Assembly (NCBI GenBank): GCA_003644265.1 | Contig: QNBX01000229.1 | Span: 1-5,844, forward strand | DNA length: 5,844 nucleotides | Reading direction: 5' to 3' | DNA from: Planctomycetota bacterium | Lineage (GTDB): Bacteria > Planctomycetota > B15-G4 | Shown: piece by piece, positions 1 through 5,708 of the stretch | How the letters are laid out: every line of letters begins with the position of its first letter | Position numbering within the stretch: position 1 is the stretch's first letter | Notes under the pieces: model-generated | Told to the model about the DNA's origin: nothing | The model's database searches: none | The model's input: the letters and a program-made list of their open reading frames with translations, nothing else | Program-made: the position numbers and the translations under genes

Positions 1-202
1 CGCCGTCCGTCGAGCGAAAGACGCCCCGGGTGTACTTGATCACCAGGATCTGATCGGGATTGAGCGGGTGGGCCACCACCGAGATGGCGGAGCCGCCACG
101 TGGGCCGAGCATGTCGGCTTCGCTGTTGGGCTCGAGCTGGGCGCTGGCGGGCAACGCCGACAGCAACGCCGTCAGCAGCACGGGAAGGAAGCGGGTTGTC
201 AT
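1..202 (-). CDS. Secreted Asp-box beta-propeller paralogue, N-terminal part (cut by window edge)
   Basis: This is the 5' end of another copy of the array gene. It reads leftward from the ATG at 200-202 and runs off the window after 67 codons. The translation opens with MTTRFLPVLLTALLSALPAS, a Sec signal peptide with an A-S-A cleavage site after residue 21. A mature N-terminus follows, nearly the same as in the two complete copies (QLEPNSEAD, then GPRGGSAISVVAHPL). The fragment ends at the first Asp box (FRSTDG). It differs from the other copies at several places: Met for Ser after EAD, NPDQ for DPDE, and TRGVF for TQGVF. Its DNA is also clearly more diverged from both complete copies than they are from each other in this region. 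The start is supported by the signal peptide and by alignment with the two other starts. There is no strong Shine-Dalgarno, only a GGA about 8 nt upstream, as in the other copies. Function is unknown beyond secretion and a propeller fold. Confidence 0.88.
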   Translation of the reverse strand, partial: MTTRFLPVLLTALLSALPASAQLEPNSEADMLGPRGGSAISVVAHPLNPDQILVIKYTRGVFRSTDG

Positions 203-234
203 GCGGGATTCCAGAAAAGGCCGAGGATCATGGC

Positions 235-249
235 AGTGTCACGGACACT
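235..249 (-). promoter_or_regulatory. Conserved leader inverted repeat, copy 1
   Basis: AGTGTC and GACACT form a perfect 6-bp inverted repeat around a 3-nt spacer. On the minus strand it lies 32 nt before the ATG at 202. The same position in the other two gene starts carries GTTTC/GAAAC. The middle base pair of the arm is exchanged here on both sides (T to G in one arm, A to C in the other), so the symmetry survives the sequence change. It could be a protein operator or a 5'-leader hairpin. No promoter hexamer is conserved around it, so the transcription start cannot be placed. Confidence 0.5.
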
Positions 250-258
250 TCGCCCCTG

Positions 259-268
259 GGCTTAAGCC
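259..268. repeat. Short perfect palindrome in the intergenic gap
   Basis: GGCTTAAGCC is a perfect 10-bp palindrome located 10 nt further upstream of the leader inverted repeat of the first copy. The other two gaps also carry a second dyad upstream of the leader repeat, but with unrelated sequence and different spacing. It may be a binding site or simply chance. The rest of the gap from 270 to 395 shows nothing I can name. Confidence 0.3.
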
Positions 269-395
269 TACCTTGAGTTGCCTGATCCGCAATCCCCCCA
301 GCTGCCGACTCGATCTGGTGCATCTGGCGAAGCGCGGGTTCGTTCGCTTCTGGGCTGGCGGCGCTCCATGACCCTGGGGCTGCAGGCCCAGCACG

Positions 396-432
396 CGGCG
401 GGGCGGCTCCCGAGAGTGAGACCGCCCCGCCG
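396..432 (-). terminator. GC-rich hairpin after the first complete gene
   Basis: CGGCGGGGCGG at 396-406 and CCGCCCCGCCG at 422-432 pair perfectly over 11 bp. Three more pairs (407-409 with 418-420) form after skipping base 421, leaving a short loop. On the minus strand it begins 24 nt past the TGA at 457-459, where a transcription terminator is expected. There is no U-tract after it, so it is either a U-less intrinsic terminator of a high-GC genome or a 3'-end stabilising hairpin. The arms are kept after all three stop codons in the window, while the loop differs from the other two. Confidence 0.6.
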
Positions 433-456
433 TGATGGCTCCGTTGCTCGCTCGGC

Positions 457-2811
457 TCAGTCGACGATGGTGATGCGCAGCGCGGGGCTGAGCACCTTGC
501 CCGACGGATGCGCTGCGCCCGGGTCGAGCAGCGCCAGCTGCGCGATCACCGGCAGGCCGGACAGGATCGGGTCGTTGGGGATGGGCGTCGAGATGGTGAA
601 CGAGCCATCGCCGGGGACTCCGGCCGCGCCGCCCGCCCCGAAGGCCACGATGGGCTCCACGATGTTGCCCACATGGAACACGCCGCCGAAGACCGGAGCG
701 CTGACCTCGGTGATGCCCAGCACCAGGAAGACCGTGCCTCCGCCCACCAGCTTGTCGCCCGTGAGCGAGAACAGCGGGTTGCCCAACGACGGCAGGCTGC
801 CGCTGGGGTAGAAGCGCGGCTCGATCCCGCCCGTGCCTGGGCTGCCGCCACCCAGCACCACCGTGGGTGAGCCGTGGGTCAGGTTCCAGGCCGAGGCGCC
901 GTCGGTGCCCACCAGCATGTCGCCGCTGGCCTCGTCGATCGCCAGGGCCGAGCCGTTCTCGCCCAGGGGGATGTCGAGCGCCACGTCGAAGCTGGCGCCG
1001 GCATCGAGCGACACCAGGATCTGCCCCGCGTCATCCGAGACCCACAGCATGCCCGGGATGTCGGGGTGGCATAGCACGTGGGAGGCCTGGGTCAGGCCGA
1101 CTCCCAGCGAGATCCAGTTGTCGCCGTCATCGTCGCTGCGCCACAGGCCGGAGCCTGTGTCGCCGCGGTAGAGGCGTCCGGGCAGGATGGGGTCGAACAC
1201 GAGCAGCATCCCGGGTCCGGTGCCGGGCCAGGCCGCCTGCAACGGCAGCCAGACCGAGCCGCCGTTGACGCTCTCCGACCACTGGTTGTTGTCGGAGAGC
1301 TGCAGGATGCGGCCCGGCGTGTGCGGGTCGTAGGCCACGTCGCGCGTGGCCCAGCCCGCCGTGCCCGGGACCTCGGCCCACGAGTCGCCGTTGTTGGTGC
1401 TCAGGATCAGGGCCTCTTGGCCGAACCCGCCCGGGAACATGCCGGCCATGAGCCGGTCGTCGAAATGTGGGTCAAACTCGACGTCGGTCACTACGCCCGA
1501 CCCGTAGCGCTCGTAGGTCCTGACGAAGTTGGCGCCATTGCCGGTGACCACGTGCATCTGCGCGTTGTCGAAGAACGATCCCACGCCGCCGCCGATCCAG
1601 CGCGTCGGGTCATCGGGGTCGACGGCCACGGCCCGCGTGTCGATCAGGAACAGGTCCGTCGGCACCGGGGGCTCGCCCGGGGAGCCGGCGTAGATGCCGT
1701 TGCCGATGCCGAGAATGCGCAGCCCGTCGGGGCCGGCGATGGCTACGTCGGCGATGGGTGTGGCCAGGAAGGCCACGTGGCTCCAACTCGAGGGCGGGCC
1801 CGCCGGCATGCGGTACAGGCCGCCGCCGACCTGATCGCCGAACATCGAGTTGCTCTCGGCGCCGAGCAGGCGCACACCGTTGGCGGCCACAACCATGGTC
1901 GACATGATCGGCGTCAGCACGGGGAAGCCGGCGGTCACGTCGACCCAGGTGTCCCCGCCGTCGGCCGAGTAGTTGGTGCTGGTCAGCCCCGCTAACCAGA
2001 GTCCGCCGTCAGGCTCCCAGGTGAACCAGCGGAGATTGATATCGTTGATGGCCGCGCCCCCGATGTTCGTGAGGGTGGCGCCGCCGTCGACACTGCGCAG
2101 GACGCCTCCAAAGGACGTGCAGACGTAGACCATGTCCGGGTCGGTGGGCGAGGTTGTGACATCGTTGACCCAGGTGTCGAACGGTCCGGTGTCGCTGAAA
2201 CTCAAGCCGCCGTCATCGCTGCGGAAGATGCCGTTGCTGTAGCCGATATAGACCACCGAGGCGTCGCTCTGCGCGAAGGTGACGCTATCCAGCACGTCTC
2301 CGCTGAAGGGCACGACCTCCAGCACCAGCGACCAGCTCGCGCCGCCGTCCCCGGAGTGGTAGGCGTTGAACGCGTCGAGCGCCATCAGCTCGCTGCCCGA
2401 AGGCGAGACGGCCAGGCTCTTGAGGTTGTTGTAGAGGGCCACCAGGCTGAGTGGGTTCCAGCTGGCGCCGAAGTCGGTCGACTTGAAGACCCGGTTGCCG
2501 AGCATCATGTAGAGCGTGTCGGGATCACTGGGGTTCTGTGTCAGGTCGCGCTCATTGCCCTCAGCGTTGATGTAGCCCGTGCCGTAGGGCTGCAGGCCGA
2601 AGGTCGCGCCCCCGTCCGTCGAGCGGAACACCCCCTGCGTGTACTTGATCACCAGGATCTCATCGGGATCGAGCGGGTGGGCCACCACCGAGACGGCGGA
2701 GCCGCCGCGCGGGCCCAGGGAATCGGGCTCGCTGTTGGGCTCGAGCTGGGCGGTCGCAGGTAACGCCGACAGCAGGGCCGTCAGCAGCACGGGGAGGAAG
2801 CGGGTCGTCAT
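457..2811 (-). CDS. Secreted Asp-box beta-propeller protein, complete paralogue 1 (784 aa)
   Basis: Residues 1-21 form a Sec signal peptide with an A-T-A cleavage site before QLEPNSE; there is no lipobox Cys. Residues 35 to about 645 form a beta-propeller region with ten Asp boxes of the S-x-D-x-G-x-x-W/F kind, starting near residues 64, 111, 153, 198, 240, 282, 471, 514, 559 and 601. The stretch 290-470 has only degenerate boxes (for example 422-429), yet its length suits about three more blades. With a last blade-like segment near 638 this gives about 14 blades, possibly two seven-bladed propellers as in GH74-like or sortilin-like folds. Residues about 650-784 form a Gly-rich beta-domain (GTGG near 659, IPNDPIL, DPGAAHPSG) ending in ALRITIVD, resembling a tail recalled from planctomycete secreted proteins. 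Only two Cys occur (231 and 581). I see no sialidase FRIP motif and no recognisable GH74 catalytic Asp context. The ATG is fixed by the signal peptide and by an in-frame TGA nine codons upstream. It is probably an exported binding or surface protein; the ligand is unknown. By eye it is most similar to the adjacent complete copy. Confidence 0.92.
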   Translation of the reverse strand: MTTRFLPVLLTALLSALPATAQLEPNSEPDSLGPRGGSAVSVVAHPLDPDEILVIKYTQGVFRSTDGGATFGLQPYGTGYINAEGNERDLTQNPSDPDTLYMMLGNRVFKSTDFGASWNPLSLVALYNNLKSLAVSPSGSELMALDAFNAYHSGDGGASWSLVLEVVPFSGDVLDSVTFAQSDASVVYIGYSNGIFRSDDGGLSFSDTGPFDTWVNDVTTSPTDPDMVYVCTSFGGVLRSVDGGATLTNIGGAAINDINLRWFTWEPDGGLWLAGLTSTNYSADGGDTWVDVTAGFPVLTPIMSTMVVAANGVRLLGAESNSMFGDQVGGGLYRMPAGPPSSWSHVAFLATPIADVAIAGPDGLRILGIGNGIYAGSPGEPPVPTDLFLIDTRAVAVDPDDPTRWIGGGVGSFFDNAQMHVVTGNGANFVRTYERYGSGVVTDVEFDPHFDDRLMAGMFPGGFGQEALILSTNNGDSWAEVPGTAGWATRDVAYDPHTPGRILQLSDNNQWSESVNGGSVWLPLQAAWPGTGPGMLLVFDPILPGRLYRGDTGSGLWRSDDDGDNWISLGVGLTQASHVLCHPDIPGMLWVSDDAGQILVSLDAGASFDVALDIPLGENGSALAIDEASGDMLVGTDGASAWNLTHGSPTVVLGGGSPGTGGIEPRFYPSGSLPSLGNPLFSLTGDKLVGGGTVFLVLGITEVSAPVFGGVFHVGNIVEPIVAFGAGGAAGVPGDGSFTISTPIPNDPILSGLPVIAQLALLDPGAAHPSGKVLSPALRITIVD

Positions 2812-2846
2812 GAGGCATTCCAGAGAGAAGTGACTGACTCACTATA

Positions 2847-2859
2847 GTTTCCGGGAAAC
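2847..2859 (-). promoter_or_regulatory. Conserved leader inverted repeat, copy 2
   Basis: GTTTCC and GGAAAC form a perfect 6-bp inverted repeat with a single central base, 35 nt upstream of the ATG at 2811. It matches, in position and partly in sequence, the repeats upstream of the other two gene starts. On the minus strand TATAGT (2841-2846) lies directly after it and GGAACC (2864-2869) before it, 17 nt apart. These could be promoter hexamers with the dyad in their spacer, but neither hexamer is kept in the other copies. Confidence 0.5.
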
Positions 2860-2867
2860 CCTCGGTT

Positions 2868-2886
2868 CCGTGTTGAGAAGAATCTG
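2868..2886 (-). promoter_or_regulatory. Conserved upstream block, copy 2
   Basis: This 19-nt block matches 5512-5530 at 17 of 19 positions. In both places it lies 8 nt beyond the leader inverted repeat, within flanking DNA that is otherwise strongly diverged. The block plus dyad plus fixed distance to the ATG looks like a retained promoter or leader module. No standard sigma-factor motif is evident. Shared descent of two recently duplicated copies is the simpler alternative. Confidence 0.35.
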
Positions 2887-2891
2887 AAACT

Positions 2892-2903
2892 CGCTGATCA
2901 GCG
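2892..2903. repeat. 12-bp perfect palindrome
   Basis: CGCTGATCAGCG is fully self-complementary. It lies in the gap between the two complete genes, 5 nt beyond the conserved upstream block. The equivalent place in the next gap carries a different inverted repeat (5524-5548). It is a candidate regulator binding site, with chance as the alternative. Confidence 0.35.
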
Positions 2904-2938
2904 TCGGTTCCCTTGCGCCCGGCGCAGAGTGGTGCCCC

Positions 2939-2962
2939 CCCCCGTCTACGGCGAGACGGGGG
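2939..2962 (-). repeat. GC-rich inverted repeat next to a C9 homopolymer
   Basis: CCCCCGTCT (2939-2947) and AGACGGGGG (2954-2962) pair perfectly over 9 bp around a 6-nt loop. The left arm is the end of a run of nine C (2935-2943). On the minus strand it lies about 135 nt past the stop of the second complete gene and about 128 nt before the start of the first. It could be a back-up terminator isolating the two units. It is not preserved as a hairpin in the other gaps, although a C6 run at 295-300 may be a remnant of the same region. Confidence 0.45.
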
Positions 2963-3035
2963 CGCGGTGCGGACGACGGGGGTCCTGCGCAACTGGGAGT
3001 GAGGCCCGGACACGCGTCGATGCGCCCCAACGAGA

Positions 3036-3072
3036 GGCGGGGCGGCCCCCCCGTGAGGGAGACCGCCCCGCC
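3036..3072 (-). terminator. GC-rich hairpin after the second complete gene
   Basis: GGCGGGGCGG (3036-3045) pairs perfectly with CCGCCCCGCC (3063-3072), and the CCC-rich and AGGG-rich loop sides can extend the stem. On the minus strand it starts about 25 nt past the TAA at 3098-3100. There is no U-tract. The 36 nt at 3038-3073 are identical to 5648-5683 after the next gene, loop included, which argues for a maintained or recently copied 3'-end element. Confidence 0.6.
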
Positions 3073-3097
3073 GCGACCGCTCCGTTGCTCGACCTGC

Positions 3098-5455
3098 TTA
3101 GTCGACGATGGTGATGCGCAGCGCGGGGCTGAGCACCTTGCCCGACGGATGCGCTGCGCCCGGGTCGATCACCGCCAACTGCGTGATCACCGCGAAGCCG
3201 ACCACGATCGGGTCGTTGGGGACGGGCAGCGAAATGGTGAACGATCCCGCGCCGGGGACGCCGGCCGCGCCGCCCGCCCCGAAGCTGATCAGGGGCCCCA
3301 CGAGGCCATCCACGTGGAGCACGCCGCCGAAGATCGGCACGCTGATCTCGGCAATGCCCAGCAGAAGGTAGACCGTGGCCCCGCCCACGATCTGGTCGCC
3401 CGTGAGCGAGAAGAGCGGGTTGCCGAGGGTCGGCAGGCTGACGCTGGGGTAGAAGAGCGGCTCGATCCCGCCCGTGCCCGCGCTGCCACCGCCCAGCACG
3501 ACCGTGGGTGAGCCGTGGGTCAGGTGCCAGGCCGAGGCCCCGTCGGTGCCGATCAACATGTCGCCGCTGGCCTCGTCGATCGCCATGGCCGAGCCGTTCG
3601 CGCCCTGGGGCACGTCGAGCGCCACGTCGAAGCTGGCGCCGGAGTCGAGCGACACCAGGATCTGCCCCGCGTCATCCGAGACCCACAGCATGCCGGGGAT
3701 GTCGGGGTGACACAGCACATGGGACGCCTGGGTCAGACCCACACCCAGCGAGATCCAGCTGTCGCCGTCATCGTCGCTGCGCCACAGGCCCGAGCCCGTG
3801 TCGCCGCGGTAGAGACGTCCGGGCAGCAGGGGGTCGAACACGAGCAGCGTGGCGGGTCCGGTGCCGGGCCAGGCCGCCTGCAGCGGCAGCCAGACCGAGC
3901 CGCCGTTGACGCTCTCTGACCACTGGTTGTTGTCGGAGAGTTGCAGGATGCGGCCCGGCGTGTGCGGGTCGTAGGCCACGTCGCGCGTGGCCCAGCCCGC
4001 GGTGCCCGGGACATCGGCCCACGAATCGCCGTTGTCGGTGCTCAGGATCAGGGCCTCGTTGCCGCCATTGCCCAGGACCATGCCGGCCATGAGCCGGTCG
4101 TCGAAGTGCGGATCGAACTCGATGTCCGTCACCACGCCCGCCCCGTTGCGCTCGTAGGTCCGCACGAAGCTGGCGCCGTTGTTGGAGAGCACGTGCACCT
4201 GTGCGGTGGTGCCGAAGGGCCCCACGCCGCCGCCGATCCAGCGCGTCGGGTCATCGTGATCGACGGCCACGGCCCGCGTGTCGATCAGGAACAGGTCCGT
4301 GGGAACCGGGAGCTCGCCCAGCGAGCCGGCGTAGATGCCGTTGCCGATGCCGATGATGCGCAGCCCGTCGGGCCCGGCGATGGCCACGTCGGCGATGGGT
4401 GTAACCAGGAACGCCAGGTGCGTCCAACCCGAGGGCGGGCCCGCCGGCATGCGGTACAGCCCGCCGCCGACCTGGTCCCCGAACATCGAGTTGGTCTCGG
4501 CGCCGAGCAGGCGTACGCCGTTGGCGTCCACCACCATGGTCGACAAGAAGGGCGAAAGCGCGGGGAAGCCGTCGGCCACGTCGACCCAGGTGTTGCCGCC
4601 GTCGGACGAGTAGTTGGTGGTGGTCAGTCCCATGTACCAGAGCCCGCCATCGGGATCCCAGGTGAACCACCTGCCGTGGAGGTCGTTGATGGCCGCACCC
4701 CCGATGTTCGCGAACGTGGCACCCCCGTCGGTGCTGCGCAGGATGCCCTCGAACGACGTGCAGACGTAGACCACGTCCGGGTCGCTGGGCGAGGTCGTGA
4801 CATCGTTGACCCTGGTGTCAAACGGTCCGCTGTCGGTGAAGCTCAAGCCGCCGTCATCGCTGCGGGAGACGCCGTCGCTATGGCCGATGTAGGCCACCGT
4901 GGCGTCGTTCTGGGAGTAGGTGACGCTGTCCAGCGAGGGGCCGACGGGGCCTGGCACGGTCTCCAGTACCAGTGACCAGTTTGCGCCCGCGTCCCCGGAG
5001 TGGTAGACGTTGAACTGGTCGAGCGCCAGGACGCTGTCGCCCAATGGCGAGACGGCCAAGCTCTTGAATTTGCCGGTGGGGGCCACCAGGCCGAGCGGGT
5101 TCCAGCTGGCGCCGAAGTCGGTCGACTTGAAGACCTGGCTGCCGACCAGCATGTAGAGCGTATCGGGGTCGCTGGGGTCCTGCGTCAGGCCTCGCTCATC
5201 GCCATCGGCTCCGAGGTAGCCGGTGCCGTAGGGCTGCAGGCCGAAGGTCGCGCCCCCGTCCGTCGAGCGGAACACCCCCTGCGTGTACTTGATCACCAGG
5301 ATCTCGTCGGGATCGAGCGGGTGGGCCACCACTGAGATGGCGGAACCGCCGCGCGGGCCGAGGGAATCGGCTTCGCTGTTGGGCTCGAGTTGGGCGCTGG
5401 CAGGCAACGCCGACAGCAGGGCCGTCAGCAGCACGGGAAGGAAACGGGTCGTCAT
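3098..5455 (-). CDS. Secreted Asp-box beta-propeller protein, complete paralogue 2 (785 aa)
   Basis: This gene has the same layout as the neighbouring complete copy and is collinear with it except for one extra residue near 170. It has a Sec signal peptide (A-S-A cleavage after residue 21) and Asp boxes starting near residues 64, 111, 153, 199, 241, 283, 472, 515, 560 and 602. A stretch of weak boxes lies between 291 and 471, where LSNNGASF near 423-430 is closer to consensus than its counterpart. The C-terminal domain of about 130 residues ends in ALRITIVD. It has two Cys (in CTSFEG and CHPDIPG), both shared with the neighbour. Residues 482-534 are identical to 481-533 of the neighbour, whereas 80-190 and 400-465 differ often. 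The stop is TAA rather than TGA. The start is supported by the signal peptide and an in-frame TGA nine codons upstream; the only Shine-Dalgarno-like sequence is a GGA about 8 nt before the ATG. It is inferred to be exported. Its partner or substrate cannot be read from the sequence, and a GH74-like or sortilin-like propeller without identifiable active site is the nearest structural guess. Confidence 0.92.
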   Translation of the reverse strand: MTTRFLPVLLTALLSALPASAQLEPNSEADSLGPRGGSAISVVAHPLDPDEILVIKYTQGVFRSTDGGATFGLQPYGTGYLGADGDERGLTQDPSDPDTLYMLVGSQVFKSTDFGASWNPLGLVAPTGKFKSLAVSPLGDSVLALDQFNVYHSGDAGANWSLVLETVPGPVGPSLDSVTYSQNDATVAYIGHSDGVSRSDDGGLSFTDSGPFDTRVNDVTTSPSDPDVVYVCTSFEGILRSTDGGATFANIGGAAINDLHGRWFTWDPDGGLWYMGLTTTNYSSDGGNTWVDVADGFPALSPFLSTMVVDANGVRLLGAETNSMFGDQVGGGLYRMPAGPPSGWTHLAFLVTPIADVAIAGPDGLRIIGIGNGIYAGSLGELPVPTDLFLIDTRAVAVDHDDPTRWIGGGVGPFGTTAQVHVLSNNGASFVRTYERNGAGVVTDIEFDPHFDDRLMAGMVLGNGGNEALILSTDNGDSWADVPGTAGWATRDVAYDPHTPGRILQLSDNNQWSESVNGGSVWLPLQAAWPGTGPATLLVFDPLLPGRLYRGDTGSGLWRSDDDGDSWISLGVGLTQASHVLCHPDIPGMLWVSDDAGQILVSLDSGASFDVALDVPQGANGSAMAIDEASGDMLIGTDGASAWHLTHGSPTVVLGGGSAGTGGIEPLFYPSVSLPTLGNPLFSLTGDQIVGGATVYLLLGIAEISVPIFGGVLHVDGLVGPLISFGAGGAAGVPGAGSFTISLPVPNDPIVVGFAVITQLAVIDPGAAHPSGKVLSPALRITIVD

Positions 5456-5490
5456 GAGGCATTCCAGAGAGAAGGCGGTTTCTCACGGCA

Positions 5491-5503
5491 GTTTCATGGA
5501 AAC
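5491..5503 (-). promoter_or_regulatory. Conserved leader inverted repeat, copy 3
   Basis: GTTTC and GAAAC form a 5-bp inverted repeat around a 3-nt spacer, 35 nt upstream of the ATG at 5455. Distance and symmetry match the other two gene starts. The bases between dyad and ATG keep a shared CTCTCTGGAATGCCTC stretch with the first complete copy, part of which may act in translation initiation. Confidence 0.5.
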
Positions 5504-5511
5504 AGGCCGTG

Positions 5512-5530
5512 CCGGGTTGAGAACAATCTG
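5512..5530 (-). promoter_or_regulatory. Conserved upstream block, copy 3
   Basis: This is the counterpart of 2868-2886 (17 of 19 identical), again 8 nt beyond the leader inverted repeat. It overlaps the left arm of the hairpin at 5524-5548. It may be part of the promoter of the second complete gene; the exact role is unknown. Confidence 0.35.
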
Positions 5531-5548
5531 CTTTTCTCAAAGCAGTTG
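5524..5548. repeat. Hairpin-forming inverted repeat upstream of the second complete gene
   Basis: CTGCTTT (5528-5534) and AAAGCAG (5539-5545) pair over 7 bp with a TCTC loop. CAA (5524-5526) and TTG (5546-5548) add three pairs across a one-base bulge. It occupies the place where the preceding gap has the palindrome at 2892-2903, but the sequences are unrelated. It could be a regulator site or a structure in upstream DNA. Confidence 0.35.
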
Positions 5549-5645
5549 TCCGTTCCGCCGAGACCGGGGAGCGTGGGGCGGACGACGAGGGGACCCGCGA
5601 GAGCGGCGCTGAGGACCGAACGAGCGCTGATGCGTTCAAACGCGA

Positions 5646-5682
5646 GACGGGGCGGCCCCCCCGTGAGGGAGACCGCCCCGCC
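5646..5682 (-). terminator. GC-rich hairpin after the rightmost partial gene
   Basis: CGGGGCGG (5648-5655) pairs with CCGCCCCG (5673-5680), with one more G-C pair beyond a mismatch. On the minus strand it starts 26-28 nt past the TGA at 5709-5711. It shares a 36-nt identity (5648-5683) with the hairpin after the second complete gene. Like the others it lacks a U-tract. Confidence 0.55.
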
Positions 5683-5708
5683 GTGATCGGCTCAGCTGCT
5701 CGTTCTGT

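Noticed and set aside
1270..1300. Perfect 10-bp inverted repeat with 11-nt loop inside the first complete gene
   Set aside because: It arises from codons for LSDNNQWSES and two pairs are broken in the paralogue by synonymous changes, so the structure is not maintained.
1078..1995. Long plus-strand open frame (305 codons) antisense to the first complete gene
   Set aside because: It is an antisense shadow of a high-GC coding region. The translation is rich in Gly, Arg, Ala and Val without any recognisable domain, it has no plausible leader, and the opposite strand encodes a clear secreted protein with a homologue.
457..2811. Sialidase or GH74 xyloglucanase identity
   Set aside because: Asp boxes occur in these enzymes but also in many non-enzymatic propellers. 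I found no FRIP motif, no Arg triad context and no clear catalytic Asp pair.
2836..2847. GACTCACTATAG, a 12-nt match to the core of the phage T7 promoter, on the plus strand
   Set aside because: The upstream TAATAC half is missing, it would read away from the gene, the homologous position in the other copies does not match, and no phage genes are nearby. Probably chance; vector carry-over is unlikely because the flanks continue as native array sequence.
2841..2869. Candidate minus-strand promoter: GGAACC, 17-nt spacer, TATAGT
   Set aside because: Spacing is attractive, but neither hexamer is conserved upstream of the other copies (TGCCGT at the matching place of the next gene), so it is not listed as a promoter.
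3941..4975. Long plus-strand open frame (344 codons) antisense to the second complete gene
   Set aside because: Same reasoning: it mirrors the frame seen over the homologous part of the other copy, which is expected when paralogues share codon bias. No independent coding evidence.
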